41,910 nucleotides of DNA, taken from Alphaproteobacteria bacterium. GTDB lineage: Bacteria; Pseudomonadota; Alphaproteobacteria; Micropepsales; Micropepsaceae. The DNA lies in contig JAGWXR010000004.1 of the NCBI GenBank assembly GCA_018969785.1, forward strand, positions 1 to 41,910, read 5' to 3'. Positions 31,547 to 40,274 of the stretch are shown piece by piece; position 1 is the stretch's first letter; the number at the start of each line of letters is the position of its first letter. A program made the translations under genes and the position numbers. Under the pieces are notes generated by a model. It was not told where the DNA came from. It saw only the letters and a list, made by a program, of their open reading frames with translations, and made no database searches.

Positions 31547-32890
31547 CTACTCCACCAGTCCGTAGGCTTTCGCCATGAGTTCGATCGGATGCGCCGTGTC
31601 CGAGACGACCTTGCTCTCGTCCTGCGCCCGCATGATCTGCTTCAGGTGCTTGGCGGCCAGCGGACAATCAGACACGACATGCGCGTGCCCCTGCCCCGCC
31701 GCCGTGCGCGCCGCCGGTCGCCCCACCTTCACCGCAAGGTCATGGGTCGGCTGAAGCACCCCGAACGTGCCGCCATGTCCTGAACAGCGCTCGATGACGT
31801 CTACCTTGGTCTCGGGCAGGAGCCTGAGCATCTCGGCCGCCTTCGGCCCCATGTTCTGCGCGCGCGCATGGCACGCGAGGTGAACGCTGACCCCGCCGTC
31901 AACCGGCTTCGCACCCGCCGGCAGCCCATCCTTCTTGGCAATATCAACCACATATTCGTCGATGTCGAACGTGGCCTTGGCAAGGCGCGCGACATTCTCG
32001 TTCTTGGGCACGATGAGCGGCCACTCGAACTTGAACATCAGCCCGCAGCTCGCCGTGAGCGTGATGATGTCATAGCCCTTGTCGATATAGGGCACGAGCG
32101 CCGCCGAAACCTTCTCCGCCTGCGCGGCGACGCGCTCGAGGTTGGCCTGCTCGAGGAACGGCATGCCGCAGCAGCCCGGATACTCGACGATCGCCTCGAC
32201 CCCGAGGTGGTTGAGCAGCTTGCGCGCCGCCATGCCGGTGATGGGCCTGTTGTAATTCACGAAGCACGTCGCAAACAGCAGCGCCTTGCGCTTGCCGAAG
32301 GCGGGCGCCGCCTCGTTTGCAAAACCGGGGTCGCCCCGATCCTGCATGACGAAGGTGCGGGTGTTGAACTTCGGCAGTTCCGCGCGGGCATCGATGCCCG
32401 CCACGCTCTCGGCAAGCTTGCGCGTCGTCTTGTTCTTGACGTCCGAGCCCCAGTTCGCGACCGGCGCAACCACCGCCGCCACCGTGCCATTGCGGTCCAT
32501 CTCGGCAAGCTGGCGCGCCACGAAATGGGTCTTGCCCTTCGCAGCCTCTGCAGCCCGGTAGCGCAGCATCAGGTGCGGGAAATCCAGGTTGAATTCATGC
32601 GGCGGCACATAGGGACATTTCGTCATGAAGCACATGTCGCACAGCGTGCAGGCATCGACCACCTGTCCGAAATCCTCGGATTTCACGCCGTCCATTTCCT
32701 CCGTGGGCGAATTGTCGACAAGGTCGAACAGCCGGGGGAATGAATCGCAAAGGTTGAAGCAGCGCCGGCAGCCATGGCAGATGTCGAAGACGCGCCTCAT
32801 CTCCTCGTCGAGCTTTTTCTCGTCGAGGAAATCGGGCTCCTCCCAGTTCAGCGGATGCCGCACCGGAGCCTGCAGACTGCCTTCACGCAT
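31547..32890 (-). CDS. (Fe-S)-binding protein with two 4Fe-4S motifs and CCG-type domains (GlpC/HdrB-like)
   Basis: CHGCRRCFNLC, CTLCDMCFMTKCP, YPGCCGMPFLE and ERCSGHGGTFG motifs. Confidence 0.9.
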   Translation of the reverse strand: MREGSLQAPVRHPLNWEEPDFLDEKKLDEEMRRVFDICHGCRRCFNLCDSFPRLFDLVDNSPTEEMDGVKSEDFGQVVDACTLCDMCFMTKCPYVPPHEFNLDFPHLMLRYRAAEAAKGKTHFVARQLAEMDRNGTVAAVVAPVANWGSDVKNKTTRKLAESVAGIDARAELPKFNTRTFVMQDRGDPGFANEAAPAFGKRKALLFATCFVNYNRPITGMAARKLLNHLGVEAIVEYPGCCGMPFLEQANLERVAAQAEKVSAALVPYIDKGYDIITLTASCGLMFKFEWPLIVPKNENVARLAKATFDIDEYVVDIAKKDGLPAGAKPVDGGVSVHLACHARAQNMGPKAAEMLRLLPETKVDVIERCSGHGGTFGVLQPTHDLAVKVGRPAARTAAGQGHAHVVSDCPLAAKHLKQIMRAQDESKVVSDTAHPIELMAKAYGLVE

Positions 32891-32969
32891 GGGTCAAGTA
32901 CCTCTGGACGACAAGAGGCTGCAGCCCGGAAGCACGCACGAACCGCAAGCCTGGGGAACGGTGAGCAAA

Positions 32970-32999
32970 ACGCCGGCAGGCCTCATGGCCCGCCGGCGT
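32970..32999 (-). terminator. Terminator-like hairpin immediately 3' of rubrerythrin
   Basis: Minus strand ACGCCGGC-g-GGCC-ATGA-GGCC-t-GCCGGCGT followed by TTTGCTC; 14 nt after the stop at 33014. Confidence 0.7.
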
Positions 33000-33013
33000 G
33001 AAGAACGCGGTGA

Positions 33014-33433
33014 TCAGCCCAGGTTGTCGAGCGCCTTCTGGAAGCGGCCGGCGTGGCTCTTCTCCGCCTTGGCCAGCGTCTCGAACCAGTCGGCGATCTC
33101 GTCGAAGCCTTCCTGGCGCGCGGTCTTGGCCATGCCCGGATACATGTCGGTGTACTCGTGCGTTTCACCGGCGATGGAAGCCTTCAGGTTGTCCGACGTG
33201 GAACCGATCTTCAGGCCCGTCGCCGGGTCACCCACGGCTTCAAGGAACTCGAGGTGGCCGTGCGCATGGCCCGTCTCGCCTTCGGCAGTCGAACGGAAGA
33301 CGGCGGCAACGTCATTGTAGCCTTCGACATCGGCCTTCTGCGCGAAATAGAGATAGCGGCGGTTGGCCTGGCTCTCGCCGGCGAATGCCGCCTTCAGGTT
33401 TTCGAGTGTTTTCGATGCTGCAAGCTTCGTCAT
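33014..33433 (-). CDS. Rubrerythrin-type protein without C-terminal rubredoxin domain
   Basis: NLKAAFAGESQANRRYLYFAQKAD ... EGETGHAHGHLEFL ... AGETHEYTDMYP ... KAEKSHAGRF; no CxxC rubredoxin knuckles. Confidence 0.92.
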   Translation of the reverse strand: MTKLAASKTLENLKAAFAGESQANRRYLYFAQKADVEGYNDVAAVFRSTAEGETGHAHGHLEFLEAVGDPATGLKIGSTSDNLKASIAGETHEYTDMYPGMAKTARQEGFDEIADWFETLAKAEKSHAGRFQKALDNLG

Positions 33434-33484
33434 GGTTCCTCTCTCCTTCCAGTCAAACGAAAAAGGCGATCGTCCAGATGGTTA

Positions 33485-33512
33485 AAACTACTCGCCTTCG
33501 CCACGAAGTCAA
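33485..33512 (-). promoter_or_regulatory. Sigma70-like promoter candidate for rubrerythrin
   Basis: Minus strand TTGACT - 16 nt - TAGTTT. Confidence 0.45.
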
Positions 33513-33516
33513 TAAG

Positions 33517-33531
33517 TTGGAATTATTCTAA
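33517..33531. promoter_or_regulatory. ICE-like (iron control element) box for Irr: TTGGAA-TTA-TTCTAA
   Basis: Close match to the published Irr ICE pattern TTTAGAA-N3-TTCTAAA, one mismatch inside the 6-bp arms. Confidence 0.6.
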
Positions 33532-33533
33532 TT

Positions 33534-34001
33534 TCATGAACGCGACTTGAGACGCACCACGATATCCACGCGCTCGATCTCCTTGCCCGAAGGCGCCTTC
33601 GGCAAGCCCTCGATGCGCACGTCGCTGCCCGGAATGTCGATCAGGACCCCGTCATCCTCGACGTAGAAGTGATGATGCTCGCCCGTGTTGGTATCGAAAT
33701 GGATCTTGTCGCCATCGACAATGACCTGCCGCAACAGGCCAGCCTGCGTGAACTGGTGCAGCGTGTTGTACACGGTGGCCAGCGACAATCTCGCCCCGGC
33801 GCCCAGCGCCTCGCCATGGAGGTCTTCGGCTGTGACGTGACGGTCGCCGCCGGAAAACAGGAGCCGCGCAAGCGCGAGGCGCTGTTGTGTCGGGCGCAGC
33901 TGCGCCGCGCGCAGCCGCACGGCAAAGTCTGCCTTGTGCCGCTGGCCTTGCCGGGCATTTTCGGCTGCAGGCTTTGATCCTGTGGAACGCATGCCGGACA
34001 A
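33534..34001 (-). CDS. irr: Fur-family iron response regulator Irr
   Basis: LRPTQQRLALARLLFSGGDRHVTAEDLHGEA, LATVYNTLHQFTQAGLLRQVIVDG, EHHHFYVEDDG (HxH region). Confidence 0.9.
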   Translation of the reverse strand: MSGMRSTGSKPAAENARQGQRHKADFAVRLRAAQLRPTQQRLALARLLFSGGDRHVTAEDLHGEALGAGARLSLATVYNTLHQFTQAGLLRQVIVDGDKIHFDTNTGEHHHFYVEDDGVLIDIPGSDVRIEGLPKAPSGKEIERVDIVVRLKSRS

Positions 34002-34094
34002 ACTCTACCCCTCCCGTCCGAGGTTGAAACACCGTGAGCCAGCCCGTACAGTTCCCCCGGCGAAAGGGAGCCTTGCCAGTTTCCGGCGCACCCA

Positions 34095-34113
34095 GTTTTG
34101 AATAGCTCAAAAC
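34095..34113. promoter_or_regulatory. Perfect inverted repeat GTTTTGA-ATAGC-TCAAAAC in irr/fabA divergent region
   Basis: 7-bp perfect arms, 5-nt spacer. Confidence 0.5.
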
Positions 34114-34189
34114 AGCGCGCGTGGGAATGTGGATGGTTAACGCAAAAAGTCAAGACCGCGTCGGCGCACGAAAGGGCTGAAGGATCCAG

Positions 34190-34732
34190 ATGGAAGCGAC
34201 AGAAACAAATCCGGCCATGGCATTCTCCAGCTTTGGACGGGACGCCCTGCTCAAGTGCGGACACGGCACGCTTTTCGGCCCCGGCTTCCCGCGCCTGCCG
34301 CTGCCCCCGATGCTGATGTTCGACCGCATCACCGAGATCACGGAAAAGGGGGGCGCGAACGGCAAAGGCCACATCAAGGCCGAATTCGACATCTCACCCG
34401 ATCACTGGTTCTTCAAGTGCCACTTCGAATCCGATCCCGTCATGCCGGGATGCCTCGGCCTCGACGCGCTCTGGCAGCTGGTCGGGTTCTACCTCGGATG
34501 GTCCGGCGGCAAGGGCAAGGGCCGCGCGCTCGGCGTCGGAGAGGTGAAGTTCACCGGAATGGTTCTGCCCACCGCAAAGCTCGTGACCTACGCGATCGAC
34601 TTCCGCCGCGTGATGAAGGGCAGGCTCGTGATGGGCATCGCCGACGGCATCATGATGGTCGACGGCAAGACAATCTACGAGGCCAAGGATCTGCGCGTCG
34701 GCGTTTTCCAGGATGATGCCGTACCCGCCTGA
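34190..34732 (+). CDS. fabA: 3-hydroxydecanoyl-ACP dehydratase/isomerase
   Basis: [50 protein letters not shown]. Confidence 0.97.
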   Translation: MEATETNPAMAFSSFGRDALLKCGHGTLFGPGFPRLPLPPMLMFDRITEITEKGGANGKGHIKAEFDISPDHWFFKCHFESDPVMPGCLGLDALWQLVGFYLGWSGGKGKGRALGVGEVKFTGMVLPTAKLVTYAIDFRRVMKGRLVMGIADGIMMVDGKTIYEAKDLRVGVFQDDAVPA

Positions 34733-34779
34733 CCCGCCCTGGAGGCACCGTCAGGCAACAATGAAGGGACACGACTGAC

Positions 34780-36003
34780 ATGAGACGCGTCGCTGTAACT
34801 GGCATGGGCATCGTCTGCTCGATCGGCAACACCACGCAGGAGGTGCTCGCCTCTCTTCGCGAGGCAAGGTCGGGCATCGTCGCGGCCGAGGACTATCAGA
34901 AGATGGGCTTCCGCAGCCAGGTGCACGGCAGCCTCAAGGTTGACCTCGAGGCCGCCGTCGATCGCCGTGCCCGCCGCTTCATGGGCGATGGTGCCGCCTA
35001 TGCATGGATGGCCATGAGCCAGGCCATCGCCGATGCCGGCCTTGAACCCCACCACGTCTCGAACGAGAGAACAGGCCTGATCGTTGGCTCCGGCGGCCCC
35101 TCCACCAAGGCCATCGTGGCAGCCGCCGACACGGCACGCAGCGAACCCGGCAAGGGCCCCAAGAAGGTCGGCCCCTTTGCGGTCCCCAAGGCGATGTCTT
35201 CGACCTGCTCGGCAAACCTGTCGACCTGGTTCAAGACCAAGGGCGTCAATTATTCGATCTCGTCAGCCTGCTCGACATCTGCAAACTGCATCGGAAATGC
35301 GTACGAGATGATCCAGTGGGGCAAGCAGGACATCATGTTTGCCGGCGGCGGCGAGGAACTGGACTGGACATTGTCCGTCCTCTTCGACGCCATGGGCGCC
35401 ATGTCCTCGAAATACAATGACACGCCGGCCACGGCGAGCCGCGCCTACGACCGGAACCGCGACGGCTTCGTGATCTCGGGCGGTGGCGGCATCCTTGTCC
35501 TCGAGGAATGGAACCACGCCAAGGCACGCGGCGCGAAGATCTACGCCGAGATCGTTGGCTACGGTGCTACGGCCGACGGGGCGGACATGGTTGCCCCTTC
35601 GGGCGAAGGTGCCGTGCGCTGCATGCGCATGGCCATCCAGAACGTGAAGGCCCCGATCGACTACATCAATCCGCACGCGACCTCGACACCTGTCGGCGAC
35701 ATTCCGGAAATCAAGGCCATCCACGAGGTCTTCGGCAAGACCACCCCGCCGATCAGCGCCACGAAGTCCCTCACGGGCCACAGCCAGGGCGCCGCCGGCG
35801 TGCACGAGGCGATCTATTCGCTCCTGATGCTGCACAACGACTTCATTTGCGAAAGCGCCAACATCGAGGAAATCGATCCCGAGGTAGCCAGCGCAAACAT
35901 CATCCGTCGCCGCATCGACAATGCAGGGCTCACAACCGTGATGTCGAACTCGTTCGGCTTTGGCGGCACGAACGCAACCCTCGTCTTCCAGAAACCGAAC
36001 TGA
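34780..36003 (+). CDS. fabB: Beta-ketoacyl-ACP synthase I
   Basis: [70 protein letters not shown]. Confidence 0.97.
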   Translation: MRRVAVTGMGIVCSIGNTTQEVLASLREARSGIVAAEDYQKMGFRSQVHGSLKVDLEAAVDRRARRFMGDGAAYAWMAMSQAIADAGLEPHHVSNERTGLIVGSGGPSTKAIVAAADTARSEPGKGPKKVGPFAVPKAMSSTCSANLSTWFKTKGVNYSISSACSTSANCIGNAYEMIQWGKQDIMFAGGGEELDWTLSVLFDAMGAMSSKYNDTPATASRAYDRNRDGFVISGGGGILVLEEWNHAKARGAKIYAEIVGYGATADGADMVAPSGEGAVRCMRMAIQNVKAPIDYINPHATSTPVGDIPEIKAIHEVFGKTTPPISATKSLTGHSQGAAGVHEAIYSLLMLHNDFICESANIEEIDPEVASANIIRRRIDNAGLTTVMSNSFGFGGTNATLVFQKPN

Positions 36004-36008
36004 CAGCC

Positions 36009-36836
36009 ATGACCCTCAAGACCAACCTCATGGCCGGCAAGCGCGGCCTGATCATGGGCGTTGCCAACGACCACTCCATTGCCTGGGGTATCGCAAGGAC
36101 CCTGCACGAGCACGGCGCCGAGCTCGCCTTTACCTATCAGGGCGAGGCCTTCGGAAAGCGCGTGAAACCGCTGGTGGAAACCGTGGGTGCCAGGATCATC
36201 CTCGAGGCCGACGTCGAAAACGACCAGTCGCTGGACAACGTCTTTTCTACGCTGGGCCGCGAATGGGGCAGCCTCGACTTCGTGGTCCATGCCATCGCCT
36301 TCTCCGACCGCAACGAACTGAAGGGGCGCTATGTCGACACGACGCGCGGAAACTTTCGCCGGTCGATGGAAATCTCCTGCTTCTCGTTCACGGACATCGC
36401 GCGCAGGGCTGCGCCGCTGATGACCAATGGTGGCTCGCTGATCACCCTGACCTATGCCGGCTCGCAGCGCGTCATGCCGAGCTACAACATCATGGGTGTG
36501 GCCAAGGCCGCACTCGAGGCTTCAGTACGCTACCTCGCAGCCGACCTCGGCCCCCAGGGCATCCGCGTCAACGCGCTTTCGCCAGGCCCGATGCGCACAC
36601 TCGCAGGCGCAGCCGTCGGCGACGCACGCAACGTCTTCAAGTGGTACAAGCAGTACTCACCCCTGCGAAAGACCGTGGAACTCCAGCACGTCGGCGGCTC
36701 CGCCCTCTACTTCCTGAGCGACCTGTCGGCTGGGGTCACCGGCGAAATCCACTACATCGACGCGGGCTTCAATGTCACCGGCATGCCCGGCGCCCCCGAG
36801 ATCAAGGCCCTCTTTGCGGGCGACCAGGGCGAATAA
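36009..36836 (+). CDS. fabI: Enoyl-ACP reductase (NADH)
   Basis: MTLKTNLMAGKRGLIMGVANDHSIAWGIARTLHEHGAELAFTYQGEAF ... YNIMGVAKAALEASVRYLAADLGPQGIRVNALSPGPMRTLA. Confidence 0.96.
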   Translation: MTLKTNLMAGKRGLIMGVANDHSIAWGIARTLHEHGAELAFTYQGEAFGKRVKPLVETVGARIILEADVENDQSLDNVFSTLGREWGSLDFVVHAIAFSDRNELKGRYVDTTRGNFRRSMEISCFSFTDIARRAAPLMTNGGSLITLTYAGSQRVMPSYNIMGVAKAALEASVRYLAADLGPQGIRVNALSPGPMRTLAGAAVGDARNVFKWYKQYSPLRKTVELQHVGGSALYFLSDLSAGVTGEIHYIDAGFNVTGMPGAPEIKALFAGDQGE

Positions 36837-36868
36837 CGGGCCCCGCCCCACCGCCCCAATGCGGTCAT

Positions 36869-36886
36869 GGTTCGCGAAGGCGAACC
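36869..36886. repeat. Hairpin GGTTCGC-GAAG-GCGAACC 3' of fabI
   Basis: 7-bp perfect stem, 4-nt loop. Confidence 0.6.
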
Positions 36887-36894
36887 TCCCACGA

Positions 36895-36907
36895 CTTGCG
36901 GCGCAAG
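36895..36907. repeat. Interrupted palindrome CTTGCG-G-CGCAAG
   Basis: 6-bp arms around a single G. Confidence 0.5.
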
Positions 36908-36929
36908 GATGAAACAACGGCTTGCGCCA

Positions 36930-36963
36930 CAGGCCGGTCAGCGCAGGCCGATCAGCGCAGGCA
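36930..36963 (+). repeat. 14-bp tandem repeat, about 2.4 copies (CAGGCCGGTCAGCG / CAGGCCGATCAGCG / CAGGCA)
   Basis: Two full units with one mismatch plus partial third unit. Confidence 0.7.
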
Positions 36964-36992
36964 TGCAGTGAGCGTACGTGGGAACCTTTACG

Positions 36993-37661
36993 CTAGCCCC
37001 GGTTCGCAAGAGCGGTCGCCAGCGTCCTCATGTCCGCAAAGACACGCGCCGCACCCGCGCCTGTCAGCTCGCGCGCGTGATCGGGCGCGCAATGCGGTCC
37101 GCCCGCAAAGCCCCACACAGTCATGCCAGCGGCACGCCCGGCAATCACACCATTTCGACTGTCCTCGATGACCAGGCAACGATCCGCGGGAACCCCGAGG
37201 CGCCCGGCGGCCAGCCAGAAGATGTCCGGCGCGGGTTTGCCCTGCTCGACATCGTCGCCGGAATGGACATGCCCGCCGAAATCTTCCCAAAGGCCGAGCC
37301 CACGGATCTTGCCATGAAGTTCTGCCCGCGGGCTTGACGAGGCGACGGCCTTGCGCGCCCGAACCGCGCGCACCGCCTCGACCGCTCCGGTGATGGGCCG
37401 GATGTCAGCAAGGATGCGCCGCGTGATCTCGCGCCCCATGCTCTCGGCAAACCCGGCAGGCAGGGACCGGCCCGTTTGCGCCACATGCAGCTCGTCAATC
37501 GCCCGGCCCCACCCGGCCGCGGTCAGGCCCTGGATGCGGGCCTTGAACGCGGCCGTGTCAACAAAAAGCCCGAGGCGTGCAAACGCCTCGAGCTCGACTT
37601 CGTGTGCAATGGTCTCTGAGTCAATGAGGACGCCGTCACAATCGAAGATGACGGCGTCCAT
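36993..37661 (-). CDS. HAD-superfamily hydrolase (beta-phosphoglucomutase/phosphatase-like)
   Basis: Start MDAVIFDCDGVLIDSETIAHEVELEAF; VASSSPRAELHGKIRGLGL; GKPAPDIFWLAAGRLGVPADRCLVIEDSRNGVIAGRAAGM. Confidence 0.9.
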   Translation of the reverse strand: MDAVIFDCDGVLIDSETIAHEVELEAFARLGLFVDTAAFKARIQGLTAAGWGRAIDELHVAQTGRSLPAGFAESMGREITRRILADIRPITGAVEAVRAVRARKAVASSSPRAELHGKIRGLGLWEDFGGHVHSGDDVEQGKPAPDIFWLAAGRLGVPADRCLVIEDSRNGVIAGRAAGMTVWGFAGGPHCAPDHARELTGAGAARVFADMRTLATALANRG

Positions 37662-37668
37662 CAATGGA

Positions 37669-39798
37669 TCAACCTTCGCTCTTCTCGCCGGCCTCCGGCG
37701 CGATTTCCTTGCCGGTCTTCTGGTCGACAACCTTCATCGACAGGCGAACCTTGCCCCGGTCGTCGAATCCGAGAAGCTTCACGAACACCTTGTCGCCTTC
37801 CTTGACGACATCGCTGGTCTTCGCGACTTTCTGCTTGGCCAGGTGCGAGATATGGACAAGCCCGTCACGCGCGCCGAAGAAGTTCACGAACGCACCGAAG
37901 TCCATCACCTTCACGACCTTGCCTTCGTAGATCTCGCCCACTTCGGGTTCGGCCACGATCGACTTGATCCACTTGAGTGCCGCGCGGATGGACTCGCCAT
38001 TCGCCGAGGCAACCTTGACCGTTCCATCGTCGGAAATATCGATCTTCGCACCCGTCTTCTCGACGATCTCGCGGATGACCTTGCCGCCAGACCCGATGAC
38101 TTCTCGGATCTTGTCGGTCGGGATATTGATCACCTCGATGCGCGGCGCATGCTCGCCCAGTTCTGCACGCGCGCCAGAGATCGCCTTGGACATCTCGCCC
38201 AGGATGTGCAGCCGCCCGTCCTTGGCCTGCCCCAGAGCGACCTTCATGATCTCCTCGGTGATGCCGGTGATCTTGATGTCCATCTGCAGCGCAGTGACGC
38301 CATTCGCCGATCCGGCCACCTTGAAGTCCATGTCACCCAGGTGATCCTCGTCACCCAGGATGTCCGACAGTACGGCAAACCGGCCGCCTTCCTTGATGAG
38401 GCCCATCGCGATGCCGGCACAGGGCGACTTGAGCGGAACGCCCGCATCCATCATCGACAGCGACGTGCCACAGACCGTCGCCATCGAGGACGAACCGTTC
38501 GACTCCGTGATCTCCGATACCGCGCGGATCGTGTAGGGGAAGCTTTCCTTGGCCGGCAGCAGCGGATTGATGGCCCGCCATGCAAGCTTGCCGTGGCCGA
38601 TCTCGCGACGGCCCGGGCTGCCCATGCGGCCGGTCTCACCCACCGAGTACGGAGGGAAATTGTAGTGCAGCATGAAGTGCTGCTTGTACGTACCCTCGAG
38701 CGAGTCGACATACTGCTCGTCCTCGCCGGTGCCCAGCGTGGTAACGACAAGCGCCTGCGTCTCGCCGCGGGTGAACAGTGACGACCCGTGCGTGCGGGGC
38801 AGCACGCCAACCTCCGACACGATCGGGCGAACCGTCTTCGTGTCGCGGCCATCGATGCGCCGGCCCGTGTCGAGGATGTCGTTGCGCACGATAGCTGCTT
38901 CCAGTTCCTTGAACTGGCCGCTGACCGTGAGGGCCGAATCCGGCCGGCCTTCGCCTGTGAATTCCGCCATGACGCGCTTCTTCACCGCGTCGATCTTCGA
39001 GTGGCGCACCTGCTTCTGCCGCTCGCCATAGGCCGCACGCAGGTCAGCCTCAGCGAAGGACTTGATCTTCGCATAGAGCGCGCCATGGTCAGGCGGCGTG
39101 AAGTCGCGCGGATCCTTGGCAGCCTTCTCGGCAAGCCGGATGATGCCGTTGATAACGGCCTGGAACGAGCGGTGGCCGAACATGACCGCACCCAGCATGA
39201 CCTCTTCCGAAAGCTCCTTGGCCTCGGATTCGACCATCAGCACCGCATCGCTGGTCCCCGCCACGACGAGGTCAAGCACCGACTCCGGCATCTTGTCGAT
39301 CGGGGTGTTCAGCACATATTCGCCGTTGATGTAGCCGACGCGCGCCGCGCCGACCGGACCCTGGAACGGAACGCCCGAAAGCGTCAGCGCCGCCGAGACA
39401 GCCACCATGGCAAGGATGTCAGGATCGTTCTCGAGGTCGTGGCTCAGAACCGTGACGATGACCTGCGTGTCGCAGCGATATCCGTCGACGAACAACGGAC
39501 GGATCGGGCGGTCGATCAGGCGCGAGATCAGCGTTTCGCGTTCGGTCGGGCGGCCTTCACGCTTGAAATAGCCGCCCGGAATGCGGCCAGCCGCAAAGGC
39601 CTTTTCCTGGTAGTTCACGGTCAGCGGCAGGAAGTCGATGCCTTCCTTGGGCGACTTGGCGGAAACGACGGTAGCGAGCACGCTGGTCTCGCCCATGGAC
39701 GCGAGCACCGCGCCGTCGGCCTGCCGCGCGATGCGGCCAGTTTCGAGGACAAGCGTCTTGCCGCCCCAGTCAATGTGTTCTCTGTGAATGTCGAACAT
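37669..39798 (-). CDS. pnp: Polyribonucleotide nucleotidyltransferase
   Basis: [41 protein letters not shown] and S1 domains at C-terminus. Confidence 0.98.
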   Translation of the reverse strand: MFDIHREHIDWGGKTLVLETGRIARQADGAVLASMGETSVLATVVSAKSPKEGIDFLPLTVNYQEKAFAAGRIPGGYFKREGRPTERETLISRLIDRPIRPLFVDGYRCDTQVIVTVLSHDLENDPDILAMVAVSAALTLSGVPFQGPVGAARVGYINGEYVLNTPIDKMPESVLDLVVAGTSDAVLMVESEAKELSEEVMLGAVMFGHRSFQAVINGIIRLAEKAAKDPRDFTPPDHGALYAKIKSFAEADLRAAYGERQKQVRHSKIDAVKKRVMAEFTGEGRPDSALTVSGQFKELEAAIVRNDILDTGRRIDGRDTKTVRPIVSEVGVLPRTHGSSLFTRGETQALVVTTLGTGEDEQYVDSLEGTYKQHFMLHYNFPPYSVGETGRMGSPGRREIGHGKLAWRAINPLLPAKESFPYTIRAVSEITESNGSSSMATVCGTSLSMMDAGVPLKSPCAGIAMGLIKEGGRFAVLSDILGDEDHLGDMDFKVAGSANGVTALQMDIKITGITEEIMKVALGQAKDGRLHILGEMSKAISGARAELGEHAPRIEVINIPTDKIREVIGSGGKVIREIVEKTGAKIDISDDGTVKVASANGESIRAALKWIKSIVAEPEVGEIYEGKVVKVMDFGAFVNFFGARDGLVHISHLAKQKVAKTSDVVKEGDKVFVKLLGFDDRGKVRLSMKVVDQKTGKEIAPEAGEKSEG

Positions 39799-39950
39799 TC
39801 TGTTTCAGTCCTGAGTTTGCGGTCCGCCGGATTGCGGACAGCCTTCTCTGCTCTCTTCTTGCAGGGAAATGGTTGTTGGGAAAACGGGCATGCACAGGCG
39901 ACGCCTCCGGGACTGCGCGCCGCGCGCGCAACCCGCAAACCTGTTGGGCT

Positions 39951-39972
39951 GGACGAAGCCTTCACTTCGTCC
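39951..39972 (-). terminator. Hairpin between rpsO and pnp (attenuator/processing structure)
   Basis: GGACGAAG-CCTTCA-CTTCGTCC, 8-bp perfect stem, 22 nt 3' of the rpsO stop; no U-tract. Confidence 0.55.
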
Positions 39973-39993
39973 GTTGGATGGCGTCATTCGGAT

Positions 39994-40263
39994 CTACCGG
40001 CGCAGGCCGAGCTTCGAGATGATTGTGTCGTAGCGCGCCTTGTCGGTCTTCTTGAGATAGTCGAGCAAGCGGCGACGCTGGGACACCATCTTCAGGAGGC
40101 CGCGGCGCGAATGGTTGTCCTTCACGTGGCTCTTGAAGTGTTCCGTGAGGCCGTTGATCCGTTCCGAAAGGACGGCCACCTGCACCTCTGGCGAACCGGT
40201 GTCACCCGGCTTTGTGGCGAATTGCTTGACGATTTCAAGCTTGCGCTCTGCAGTCAACGACAT
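39994..40263 (-). CDS. rpsO: 30S ribosomal protein S15
   Basis: [74 protein letters not shown]. Confidence 0.98.
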   Translation of the reverse strand: MSLTAERKLEIVKQFATKPGDTGSPEVQVAVLSERINGLTEHFKSHVKDNHSRRGLLKMVSQRRRLLDYLKKTDKARYDTIISKLGLRR

Positions 40264-40274
40264 CGGATTGTTCC

